This document shows, piece after piece, positions 7,517 through 15,609 of a DNA stretch of 16,261 bases. Source of the DNA: CAYHWW01 sp964360145 (GTDB lineage: Bacteria; Bdellovibrionota; UBA1018; CAYHWW01); assembly GCA_964360145.1 (NCBI GenBank), contig CAYHWW010000066.1, positions 1-16,261 on the forward strand, given 5' to 3'. Each line of letters opens with the position of its first letter. The first letter of the stretch is position 1. Made by a program: the position numbers and the translations under genes. Below the pieces are notes generated by a model, which was given only the letters and a program-made list of their open reading frames with translations, had not been told where the DNA came from and made no database searches.

Positions 7517-7546
7517 TTTGCCCCACCCTGAATCCGGGTGGCAAAA
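7517..7546. promoter_or_regulatory. Inverted repeat in the divergent intergenic region
   Basis: The arms TTTGCCCCACCC (7517-7528) and GGGTGGCAAA (7536-7545) are complementary except for one extra C in the left arm, around a 7-nt centre TGAATCC. It lies between the divergent start codons at 7464 and 7629. No T-run follows on either strand, so it is not a standard terminator. It could be an operator for a dimeric regulator of both transcription units, or a 5'-leader hairpin in the minus-strand mRNA. The repeat is seen directly; the role is inference. Confidence 0.45.
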
Positions 7547-7582
7547 TGTCCCATTTATTTTCCTTGAGCTCGTAGTCCAGCC

Positions 7583-7611
7583 TTCCCACCCCTCGATCTC
7601 ATCAGTAAAAT
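7583..7611 (+). promoter_or_regulatory. Possible sigma70-type promoter for the CheB-CheR kinase gene
   Basis: TTCCCA at 7583-7588 (4 of 6 consensus bases) is separated by 17 nt from TAAAAT at 7606-7611 (5 of 6). Transcription would start near 7618, leaving a very short leader that just includes the AGAGGG ribosome site at 7619-7624. The spacing is good but the short leader is a reason for doubt. I see no convincing promoter for the opposite strand in this gap. Confidence 0.25.
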
Positions 7612-7628
7612 CGGCGACAGAGGGCGCA

Positions 7629-10600
7629 ATGAAAAGGAAGACACGGCCATCTCGGCCTCCTGCTACCGCTGCATTCCCAATCGCCGGAATCGGAGCGTCG
7701 GCGGGTGGATTGGAAGCGCTAAAAGAACTGCTTTCTCATGCACCAACGGACACGGGCATGGCCTTTGTCATCATTCAACACCTTGACCCTAAACATGAAA
7801 GCATGTCCGCTGAGATTCTATCCAGGGCAACCTCAATGCCCGTGAAAGAAGTCCAGGACGGAATGCTGGTGGAGCCGAACCATGTTTACGTGATCCCGCC
7901 CAACTGCAACCTGGGACTCAGCCACGGGCGATTGAAACTGCTGCCGCGCACTGAAGCACGCGGCCAGCACATGCCTTTGGATTTCTTCTTTTTGACGCTT
8001 GCCAAGGAACGAAAGACCCTGGCTATCGGGGTGGTGCTGTCGGGAACCGCATTCGATGGAACACAGGGACTTCGTGCGATCAAAGCCGAGGGAGGGATTA
8101 CCCTCGCTCAAGATCCTGCCTCCGCGAAATACGATGGCATGCCCCGCAGCGCCATTGCCTCCGGAGCAGTTGACCTGATCCGCACCCCACAGGGCATTGC
8201 AGCGGAGCTTGCCAGGATCGCTAAGCACCCTTACGTAGTGCACCCCGACGCCAAGCCAGGCCAGGAGACGCTGAAGAGAGGCGAGGCCACTGCCAGGATT
8301 TTTTCCCTGCTCCGCGGCAGCGCCAACATTGATTTTTCAAATTACAAGCACAACACGATTCAGAGACGCATCGCGCGGAGAATGCTCCTCAATAAAATGG
8401 ACGATCTTGCGAAATACGCCGACTATCTTGAAGGCCATCCCGACGAGGTCAAGGCTCTTTTTGCGGATATTTTGATTCACGTCACAAGTTTTTTCCGTGA
8501 CGTGAAGCCTTTTGAGGCTCTTAGAACACGCATCCTGCCCAAATACCTGAAGAACCGGGATCCCAGCCTTCCCTTTCGAATGTGGGTCCCCGGATGCTCC
8601 ACGGGCGAAGAGGCGTACTCCCTCGCGATGACTTTCATGGAATGCCAAGATGGCTCGGCCATCCGCACGCCACTGACCATCTTCGCGACGGATATCAGTG
8701 AACAGGCCTTGCGGAAAGCTCGCACGGCGGTCTATCCGGAGTCCATCAGCAAAGATGTCACACAAGAGCGCCTGCGAAGGTTTTTTGAGAAAACGGACGC
8801 TGGTGGGTACAGGATTGCCAAGTCGCTGCGCGACACCTGTCTTTTCTCGCGGCATGACGTCACTCGTGATCCGCCCTTCGCCAAGGTCGATCTCGTCTCG
8901 TGCCGCAACGCTCTCATTTATTTCGATTCAGAACTGCAGAAACGTGTTTTACCCATTTTTCATTACGCCCTGAACCCGGACGGCATCCTCTTGCTCGGAA
9001 ATTCAGAGACCATCGGCGGGTTTTCCGATCTTTTTTCGTTAACGGACAAAGTAAACAAATTTTACTTAAAGAAGAACACCACCACGCCGCTCAAGATCCA
9101 GTTTCCGGTCAGTCGCTATATGGCTGGGAAGTTAGATATCGAACGCAGGATTCCGGAACCCCTGTCGGTTCGCATCGATCTCCAGCGGGAGTCAGAGCGG
9201 ATCGCCCTCTCGGAGTATGCCCCGCCGTGCGTGGTGATCAATGATGCCCTGGATATCGTGCAAACCAGGGGGCGTACCGCTCCTTACCTGGAGCTTTCCC
9301 CGGGAAGTCCAAGCCTCAATCTCATGAAAATGGCTCATCCTGAATTAGTCGCGCCTCTCAGGGGGGCAATCCAGGCCGCACGGAAAAAAGACGGCCCGGT
9401 GATCACAGGGGGTTTGAGCCTCCGTGACAACGGCAAACTGAGGACCTTGGCGGTGAGGGTTATCCCGCTCCCCGCGCAACCGCAGTCAAAAGAGCGGTAT
9501 CTCACTATTTTTTTCGAAGAGACCAGGCCTCGCGCCAAAGCGACGAAAGATAAACGACATTCTGACATGCAGAATACCCTTGCAGCCAACCAGGAGTACC
9601 AACAGGCCCTCATCGAGGAATACGAGACATCACAAGAAGAACTGGTGGCATCCAACGAGGAACTTCAATCCACCAATGAAGAGCTTCAAAGCACCAACGA
9701 AGAGCTGGAGACGGCAAAAGAGGAGTTGCAGTCCGCCAATGAAGAGCTGACGACGATGAATGACGAGCTGGAAACTCGGAATGCCGAGACGCTCCAGCTC
9801 AATAACGACCTCACCAATCTGCTCGCGAGCGTCGATATCCCCATCGTGATGGTCAGCGCGGATGGTAAAATCCGGCGTTTCACTCCCAAGGCCGGCAAAG
9901 CCTTGAAGCTGATACCCACCGATGTGGGACGGCCCATCGGCGACATCAGACCGAATATCAAAGCACCGGATCTCGATCAACTCGCCTCAGAAGTCATGGA
10001 GACCATGACCATGGTCGAGGTCGAGGCCCAGGATAATCAAGGGCGTTGGTATCATCTGCAAGTGAGGCCTTACCGGACGGCGGACAACAAGATTGACGGC
10101 GCAGTCATCGCGTTGCTGGACATCGACTCCCTCAAGCGTAACGCGGAAGCCCTCAAAAGGGCCGCCGATGACTTGAAGAAAGCCCGTGACGATGCCGCGA
10201 CCATCATCGAGTCCCTGCCAGTGCCTCTTTTGGCCATCGATTCCGATCATCGCGTGAAACTGGCAAACGAGGTTTTCTACAGATATTTCCAGGCCTCACG
10301 CTCTGACACCGAGGGAAAGCGCGTTTCAGAGCTGGGTGCGGGCCAATGGAGCATCCCTCTATTGCATAGCCTGATCGAGGCCACCCTGGTTCAGGGCAAG
10401 GGTTTCGATGGCTTCGAAGTGGAACATGACTTCCCTCATATTGGGCGCAAAGTGATGCTCCTCAATTCCAGAAGAGTCCAGCTAGCGGGATCAGGCGAGG
10501 TTGTGGCGCTGCTCGCGATGGAAGATGTCACCGCGCGCGTGCACATGGAACGCTCGCTCAAAGACTCGGAAGAGAAATACCGAACGCTTGTAAACACCGT

Positions 10601-12491
10601 GCAGGATTACGCTATTTTCATGGTGGCGCCGGACGGCTGCGTCATCAGCTGGAACCGTGGTGCCGAGCAGCTTACAGGCTACAGTCCCGAGGATGTCATT
10701 GGCCAGAGCAATGCGCGCTTCTACACGCCAGAGGATATCCAAGCAGGAACGCTGCGGAAGGAACTGCAGATCGCCAAAGAAACCGGGCGTTTCGAGAATG
10801 AAGGCTGGCGGGTTCGCAAGGACGGCTCTCGGTATTGGGCGAATATCATCACCTCCGCGTTCCATGACAGCTCCGGGCAATTGAAAGGATTCATCAAAAT
10901 TATCCGCGATATCTCGGAGCGTAAAGAAGCGGAACGCGCCCTCAGGGACTCCGAAGAAAAGTACCGCAACCTCATCGCCAACGCCCATGATGGCATCATC
11001 ATAGTCAATGACGAGGGAAAGATCGAGTTCGCCAATCGGCAGATCGAGATCATGTTCAAATACACGCCGGAAGAGCTCGTCGATCAGCCCGTTGAGCTCT
11101 TGGTGCCAGACCGTGTCAAACAAGCCCACGTCGCGCATCGCAATCAGTATTTTTCCCAGCCGACCGCCAGGGAAATGGGCGCACGCCTCGATCTCCGCGG
11201 CAAGCGCAAAGACGGCACGGAATTCCCCCTCGACATCTCCATCAACCCGGTTCAGACACCGAGTAGTACCTATGCCACGGCCATTATACGGGACATCTCG
11301 GATCGCAAAGAAGTCGAGAGAGAACGGGCCCGGATCTTGGTGAAGGAGCAAAGGGCGAATCTCGTCAAAGACGAGTTTTTGGCGACGCTTTCCCATGAGC
11401 TTCGCACGCCGCTGACAACCATTCTGTCTTGGTCCCAGCTCTTGCGTGCTGGTAAACTCGACTCCAACCAGACCAGGCGCGGGATTGAGATCGTGGAGCA
11501 GAGCGCCAAAGCCCAGGGTCAGTTGATCGATGATCTTTTGGATATCTCAAGAATCCAGGCCGGCAAACTGCGCCTAGCCATTCAAAAGGTTGATCCGGGG
11601 AAGATTATTGCCGCTGCCATCGATTCAACGCGCAGCCTCGCCGCAAGCAAGACCCTCCACATCGAGACGGAGATTGACCCGGAGATAAAACATATTTTCG
11701 CCGATCCGGTACGTCTTCAGCAGATCCTGTGGAATCTCATCTCCAATGCGATCAAATTCTCGTTTCAGGAGGGCCGTATCTGGATCAAACTTGACCGTAT
11801 CACGACTCAGGTCGGCGAGCACATACGCATTCAAGTGCGCGACAATGGAAATGGAATCATACCGGAATTCATAACTGTCATTTTTGAGCGATTTACCCAA
11901 GTGGACAGCACGAGCACACGGGCCTATGGCGGACTGGGGCTCGGTCTCGCGATTGTGCGGAAGCTTGTGGAAATGCACGGGGGAACCGTCGCCGCGGAGA
12001 GCCCTGGCGTGGGTAAAGGCGCGACTTTCACCATTTTACTTCCGGCAGCACCAGTCATGGAAATAGATACCAGCGAAGTCAAAGCTGAGACTGAGGCCGG
12101 CGCCGAAGCGACCTTGCATGGCCTGCGAGTCCTTGTCGTGGACGATGATGCCCACGCAAGGGAGGTCTTTTCAGTTATGCTGCAATCCTTCGGCGCGGAA
12201 GTGAAAACAGCTGAGTCCGCCAGTGAAGCCCTGCCTGCCCTCGAAGAATTCAGACCTGATGTATTAGTGAGCGATATCGCAATGCCGCTTGAGGACGGAT
12301 ACAGCTTGATCGGAAAGATCAGGGCTCTGCAATCACCCGTCAGCCAGACCCCGGCCCTCGCACTCACTGCCTATGCGGGACGAGAAGACATACAACACGC
12401 CCTCCAGGCTGGATTCCAGTCCCATATGGCTAAACCAGTGGATGGGAAAATGCTCGCTCTGACAATCGCAAGGCTCGCGAAACGAACATAA
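7629..12491 (+). CDS. CheB-CheR-coiled coil-PAS-histidine kinase-REC fusion protein
   Basis: The ATG at 7629 has AGAGGG 4 nt upstream; an ATG 47 codons earlier (7488) lacks such a site and would run into the divergent leader. The 1620 residues begin directly with a CheB methylesterase domain (about 15-200) with no regulatory receiver. Its catalytic triad is visible: S24 in GASAGG, H51 in IIQHLDP, D143 in LSGTAFDG. A CheR methyltransferase follows (about 215-480; GCSTGEEAYS near 322-331, SCRNALIYF 424-432). Then come a degenerate PAS-like stretch (about 520-630), a heptad coiled coil (about 665-720), four PAS domains (about 730-835, 858-970, 983-1100, 1111-1228), the kinase (H1256; N1373; RDNGNGI 1404-1410; GGLGLGL 1434-1440) and a receiver (D1549, T1580, K1602). 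Both chemotaxis-type enzymes and the kinase look intact. No membrane span is seen. The architecture is a known large family; the coiled coil may be its own methylation substrate. Confidence 0.95.
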   Translation: MKRKTRPSRPPATAAFPIAGIGASAGGLEALKELLSHAPTDTGMAFVIIQHLDPKHESMSAEILSRATSMPVKEVQDGMLVEPNHVYVIPPNCNLGLSHGRLKLLPRTEARGQHMPLDFFFLTLAKERKTLAIGVVLSGTAFDGTQGLRAIKAEGGITLAQDPASAKYDGMPRSAIASGAVDLIRTPQGIAAELARIAKHPYVVHPDAKPGQETLKRGEATARIFSLLRGSANIDFSNYKHNTIQRRIARRMLLNKMDDLAKYADYLEGHPDEVKALFADILIHVTSFFRDVKPFEALRTRILPKYLKNRDPSLPFRMWVPGCSTGEEAYSLAMTFMECQDGSAIRTPLTIFATDISEQALRKARTAVYPESISKDVTQERLRRFFEKTDAGGYRIAKSLRDTCLFSRHDVTRDPPFAKVDLVSCRNALIYFDSELQKRVLPIFHYALNPDGILLLGNSETIGGFSDLFSLTDKVNKFYLKKNTTTPLKIQFPVSRYMAGKLDIERRIPEPLSVRIDLQRESERIALSEYAPPCVVINDALDIVQTRGRTAPYLELSPGSPSLNLMKMAHPELVAPLRGAIQAARKKDGPVITGGLSLRDNGKLRTLAVRVIPLPAQPQSKERYLTIFFEETRPRAKATKDKRHSDMQNTLAANQEYQQALIEEYETSQEELVASNEELQSTNEELQSTNEELETAKEELQSANEELTTMNDELETRNAETLQLNNDLTNLLASVDIPIVMVSADGKIRRFTPKAGKALKLIPTDVGRPIGDIRPNIKAPDLDQLASEVMETMTMVEVEAQDNQGRWYHLQVRPYRTADNKIDGAVIALLDIDSLKRNAEALKRAADDLKKARDDAATIIESLPVPLLAIDSDHRVKLANEVFYRYFQASRSDTEGKRVSELGAGQWSIPLLHSLIEATLVQGKGFDGFEVEHDFPHIGRKVMLLNSRRVQLAGSGEVVALLAMEDVTARVHMERSLKDSEEKYRTLVNTVQDYAIFMVAPDGCVISWNRGAEQLTGYSPEDVIGQSNARFYTPEDIQAGTLRKELQIAKETGRFENEGWRVRKDGSRYWANIITSAFHDSSGQLKGFIKIIRDISERKEAERALRDSEEKYRNLIANAHDGIIIVNDEGKIEFANRQIEIMFKYTPEELVDQPVELLVPDRVKQAHVAHRNQYFSQPTAREMGARLDLRGKRKDGTEFPLDISINPVQTPSSTYATAIIRDISDRKEVERERARILVKEQRANLVKDEFLATLSHELRTPLTTILSWSQLLRAGKLDSNQTRRGIEIVEQSAKAQGQLIDDLLDISRIQAGKLRLAIQKVDPGKIIAAAIDSTRSLAASKTLHIETEIDPEIKHIFADPVRLQQILWNLISNAIKFSFQEGRIWIKLDRITTQVGEHIRIQVRDNGNGIIPEFITVIFERFTQVDSTSTRAYGGLGLGLAIVRKLVEMHGGTVAAESPGVGKGATFTILLPAAPVMEIDTSEVKAETEAGAEATLHGLRVLVVDDDAHAREVFSVMLQSFGAEVKTAESASEALPALEEFRPDVLVSDIAMPLEDGYSLIGKIRALQSPVSQTPALALTAYAGREDIQHALQAGFQSHMAKPVDGKMLALTIARLAKRT
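9636..9785 (+). repeat. Heptad repeat with Glu-Glu pairs (methylation-helix-like coiled coil)
   Basis: Seven-residue (21-bp) units repeat in the fusion protein between CheR and the first well-formed PAS domain. The pairs are E670-E671, E677-E678, E684-E685, E691-E692, E698-E699 and E705-E706, then D712-E713. Each is followed by Leu and flanked by small residues: AS, ST, ST, TA, SA. The first unit, EELVAS, fits the enteric chemoreceptor methylation consensus Glx-Glx-x-x-Ala-Ser/Thr exactly. At the DNA level the units are similar but not identical. Confidence 0.85.
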
Positions 12492-12504
12492 AAGGCGGAT
12501 GCGG

Positions 12505-15500
12505 CTACCCAGCTTTTCTCTGGGGCAGGTATGCAGCCAGCGCGGTGCATAGTCTTTCAATCTCCGCTGATAGCTTTTGGAAATTATTTGCCGCACTGCT
12601 GAGATCGCCACTGGTGCCGCTTCTTTCCAGCTCCCAAGCGGCCATTTTAGCGGGCTCAGCAAAGAAGTTCGAGACAGCGCCTTTCAGCGTGTGCGCGGCG
12701 ATCTTCAATGCTTTTGCGTCCTCGGCATCGATGGCCTTCTGAATGTTATGCAGGAGAGAAGACTTGAGGTCGAGAAAGCTCTCGATGGCCTGAATCAATA
12801 CATCATCGAGGCCCGCGAAATTCGATCTTAACGCCTCTTTATCAAAGACTAGTTTTGAGTCAGACACCACGGTTTCCTTCCCTTTAAGATTTATGATCGA
12901 CGCCAGAACACGAATGATCTCTTTCAACTGAATGGGTTTGCTGATGAAATCGTCCATGCCGACACTGAAGCAGCGATCCACGTCTTCTTTCATGGCGCTG
13001 GCGGTAAGCGCGACGATGTGTGGCCTCTCTTGTTTCAGGTATTTTTCACAGATCTTTTTCGTCGCCTCCAAGCCGTCCATTTCAGGCATGTGGAAATCCA
13101 TGAATATCAAGTCATAGGATTTCCTCTGAAGATTATCGAGCACTTCGAGCCCATTTGCGGCGACATCGGGGCGGTAGCCCAGCTTTTCGAGAATGCCGAC
13201 GGCCACGAGCTGGTTCACGCGGTTATCTTCGGCAATCAGAATATTCAAGGGGTGGTTTTTCCCCATGGCGGCATTCGCCTGAATAAGGAGACCCGAAGTA
13301 TTGGTCGCTTCCCTCGGGTGGGTCACGGACAGAGCCATGGTAAAAAAGAACGTGGACCCCTTTCCGACTTCGCTCTCGAGCCATATCTTGCCACCCATTT
13401 TTTCACAGAGACCTTTGCTGATGGCGAGCCCGAGCCCCGTTCCACCATATTTTCTCGTGGTCGAGACGTCGGCCTGAGAAAAGGAATGAAACAATTTTTC
13501 TCGTGCACTCTCAGGGATGCCGATACCAGTATCGGTCACAGAGAATTGTATTTCATATTTCCCATCGTCATTTTTTCTGGATTTTGACGCGATCGTGATG
13601 CTTCCTTTTTCTGTAAACTTGATGGCATTGCTCACAAGGTTCGATAGGATCTGCCGAAAGCGCGTCGTATCCCCTAAAACCCACGGCGGGACGGAGGGGT
13701 CCGGAACGTAAGTCAAGAGAACGCCCTTTTCAGAGACTCTCGAGCTGAGAAGCTGCACGATTTCGCGTGTCGTATGATGGATGTCGTAGGGTTCGTTTTC
13801 AAGCTCGATTTTCCCGGCTTCGATTTTGGAGAAATCCAAGATGTCGTTGATGAGGTTGAGAAGAGCATTGCCGCAGTTTTGAATGATCTTGAGTTGATCC
13901 ACTTGCGCCGGGTTAGTGACTTCGGTGAGAAGGAGATTGCACATGCCGATCACTCCATTCATCGGAGTACGGATCTCATGGCTCATATTCGCGAGAAACT
14001 CAGCCTTAGTTTTGCTCGCGGCCTCCGCCCTGAGCGTCACTTCCGTCAGGTCGAACTCCGCTTGCATTTTTTCAGTCACATCCTGCGCGGTGCCAACGAG
14101 CTTCGCGGGGCTGCCGTGCTCATCATGTTGAGCATAACCCTCGCTTCTGAGCCACCGCATGGAGCTATCGCCAGCCTTGATGCGGTAGTTGCAGGAAAAG
14201 GACTGCTTGGATATGATGGCCTGCTCCATGGCTTGCTCCAACACCATGCGATCTTCCGCGAGGATGTGCTCCATGAACAGGCTGTAGGTATTGGTGATGT
14301 TTTCCGGGTGCTGCAGGATTTGAAGCAAGCCCTTGGAGCAGTGGAATGAATGGTCTTTGAGGTTCCATTCCCAGCTTCCGAATTTCCCAGTTTTCTCCGC
14401 CTCCTCAAGTCTTTGATAGGCGAGAAATGCCGCCTCCTTCGTATGTATGAGCTCCTGCTCCGTTTTTTTTCTTTTGGTGATGTCGGACCGAATGGCCATG
14501 TATTTTTCCGGGTTCTTTTGGGAGTCCAAAAACGGGATTATGGCCGTGTCCACCCAGTAAAACCTGCCGTCTTTCGATCGATTGCAGATTTCGCCTTTCC
14601 AGATGTTCCCGGATGATATTTCTTTCCACATGGCTTGAAAGAATCCGGGTTCCATTACGCCTGAATTGAGAATGCGGTGATCTTTCCCGAGGAGTTCCTC
14701 TCGCCCGTAGCCAGAGATTTCGCAGAAGTTTTGATTCACATGCGTGATCGCCCCCGCCTTATCCGTCATGGCGACAATGGCCGCCTGGTCGAGAGCAGCT
14801 TTGTAAAAATGAGCTTCTTCCTGCGCTGACACCAGATCGGTCACGTCTTGGGTGGTTCCGATCAACTTCGTCGGCGACCCATCTTCGCCGAGCACGACTT
14901 TGCCAACGCTGCGGATGCGACGTCTTGTGCCGTCTTTTTTCGTGATCGTATATTCCGTATGGAACTCCTCATGGGGATTTTCCACCGCCGTTTTGATGAC
15001 GGATCGGATTTCAGCATGAAAAGAGGGGGCGATGAGGCTGAAGAATGCTTCAAGGGACGGCGTGACTTCACCCTGTGTGAAACCAAGGATTGTGAAAAAT
15101 CCGTTGGACCAGCTTGCCTTATTGGTAGCTAAGTCAAGCTCCCAATTGCCATACTTTCCGATGACCTCCGCTCTTTCGAGGGATTCCTTGGCTTCTCTGG
15201 CCTCATCTCGCGATTCGATCATCCCTTTCTGCGCGATTTTTTGGGTACTCACATCCTGGCCGAACGCGTTGATAAAACCGCTGGAGGCGCTCAGCGAGAG
15301 GGTCATCTCTATGACCACTTGGCCGTGCTGGACTTCAGTTTTCCGGGCTACGCTCCCTGAGACAACGTCATCAATGATTTTTAACACTCCGGAATTGACG
15401 AAGCCGCTCGCCTCGGCGCCCCACTCCAGCAGCACGGGCATGCTAGCAGGGTTTGCGTATACGACACGCCCGTCATTGCTGAGTCGCAGAATGGGATAGG

Positions 15501-15609
15501 GGTGCTCCTCGGCGAAGGAATCAGAAAATGATGCGCGGTCGCCAGGACTGGCCTCAAGCTGCTTATTGGATTTCATGCTTGAACTCTGGATATAGTTTGG
15601 CTGCTTCAT
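12505..15609 (-). CDS. BarA/ArcB-like hybrid histidine kinase (PAS x4-HisKA-HATPase-REC-HPt)
   Basis: The 1034 residues hold a weak PAS (about 31-125), a PAS_3-type domain (145-262), an Aer/NifL-like PAS (267-380; HRILNSG at 311-317, W337 in GNIWKGE, NRSKDGRFYWV), another PAS_3-type domain (401-515), phosphoacceptor H544 in NMSHEIRTPMNG, an ATPase domain (N657/N661, DTGIGIP 693-699, GGTGLGL 722-728), a receiver (D795, D838, T869, K891) and a C-terminal HPt domain with H973 in AAHTLKGAVSNFF. This gives a complete His-Asp-His relay that needs an outside receiver, and none with an output domain lies in the window. Unlike BarA or ArcB it shows no membrane segments. The Aer/NifL-like PAS suggests redox or oxygen sensing by FAD, an inference. 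The start is uncertain: ATG 15609 overlaps the upstream gene by 47 nt, ATG 15576 by 14 nt; both have only weak AGAG sites. Confidence 0.95.
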   Translation of the reverse strand: MKQPNYIQSSSMKSNKQLEASPGDRASFSDSFAEEHPYPILRLSNDGRVVYANPASMPVLLEWGAEASGFVNSGVLKIIDDVVSGSVARKTEVQHGQVVIEMTLSLSASSGFINAFGQDVSTQKIAQKGMIESRDEAREAKESLERAEVIGKYGNWELDLATNKASWSNGFFTILGFTQGEVTPSLEAFFSLIAPSFHAEIRSVIKTAVENPHEEFHTEYTITKKDGTRRRIRSVGKVVLGEDGSPTKLIGTTQDVTDLVSAQEEAHFYKAALDQAAIVAMTDKAGAITHVNQNFCEISGYGREELLGKDHRILNSGVMEPGFFQAMWKEISSGNIWKGEICNRSKDGRFYWVDTAIIPFLDSQKNPEKYMAIRSDITKRKKTEQELIHTKEAAFLAYQRLEEAEKTGKFGSWEWNLKDHSFHCSKGLLQILQHPENITNTYSLFMEHILAEDRMVLEQAMEQAIISKQSFSCNYRIKAGDSSMRWLRSEGYAQHDEHGSPAKLVGTAQDVTEKMQAEFDLTEVTLRAEAASKTKAEFLANMSHEIRTPMNGVIGMCNLLLTEVTNPAQVDQLKIIQNCGNALLNLINDILDFSKIEAGKIELENEPYDIHHTTREIVQLLSSRVSEKGVLLTYVPDPSVPPWVLGDTTRFRQILSNLVSNAIKFTEKGSITIASKSRKNDDGKYEIQFSVTDTGIGIPESAREKLFHSFSQADVSTTRKYGGTGLGLAISKGLCEKMGGKIWLESEVGKGSTFFFTMALSVTHPREATNTSGLLIQANAAMGKNHPLNILIAEDNRVNQLVAVGILEKLGYRPDVAANGLEVLDNLQRKSYDLIFMDFHMPEMDGLEATKKICEKYLKQERPHIVALTASAMKEDVDRCFSVGMDDFISKPIQLKEIIRVLASIINLKGKETVVSDSKLVFDKEALRSNFAGLDDVLIQAIESFLDLKSSLLHNIQKAIDAEDAKALKIAAHTLKGAVSNFFAEPAKMAAWELERSGTSGDLSSAANNFQKLSAEIERLCTALAAYLPQRKAG

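Noticed and set aside
7488..7628. A 47-codon N-terminal extension of the CheB-CheR fusion from the ATG at 7488.
   Set aside because: No ribosome site at 7488; the extension is Pro/Ser-rich, lies in the divergent promoter region and precedes the CheB domain, while 7629 has a good AGAGGG site.
10491..11396. A 301-codon open frame on the minus strand inside the CheB-CheR fusion gene.
   Set aside because: It lies entirely antisense to well-supported PAS domains and resembles no protein family; it is a shadow frame.
12508..12524. Hairpin CCCAG...CTGGG at the convergent end of the two large kinase genes as a terminator.
   Set aside because: A 5-bp stem inside the last codons of the minus-strand gene and no following T-run; not convincing.
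13018..14349. Plus-strand open frames of 189 codons (13018-13587) and 191 codons (13774-14349).
   Set aside because: Antisense to the ATPase, receiver and HisKA regions of the HPt hybrid kinase; no family resemblance.
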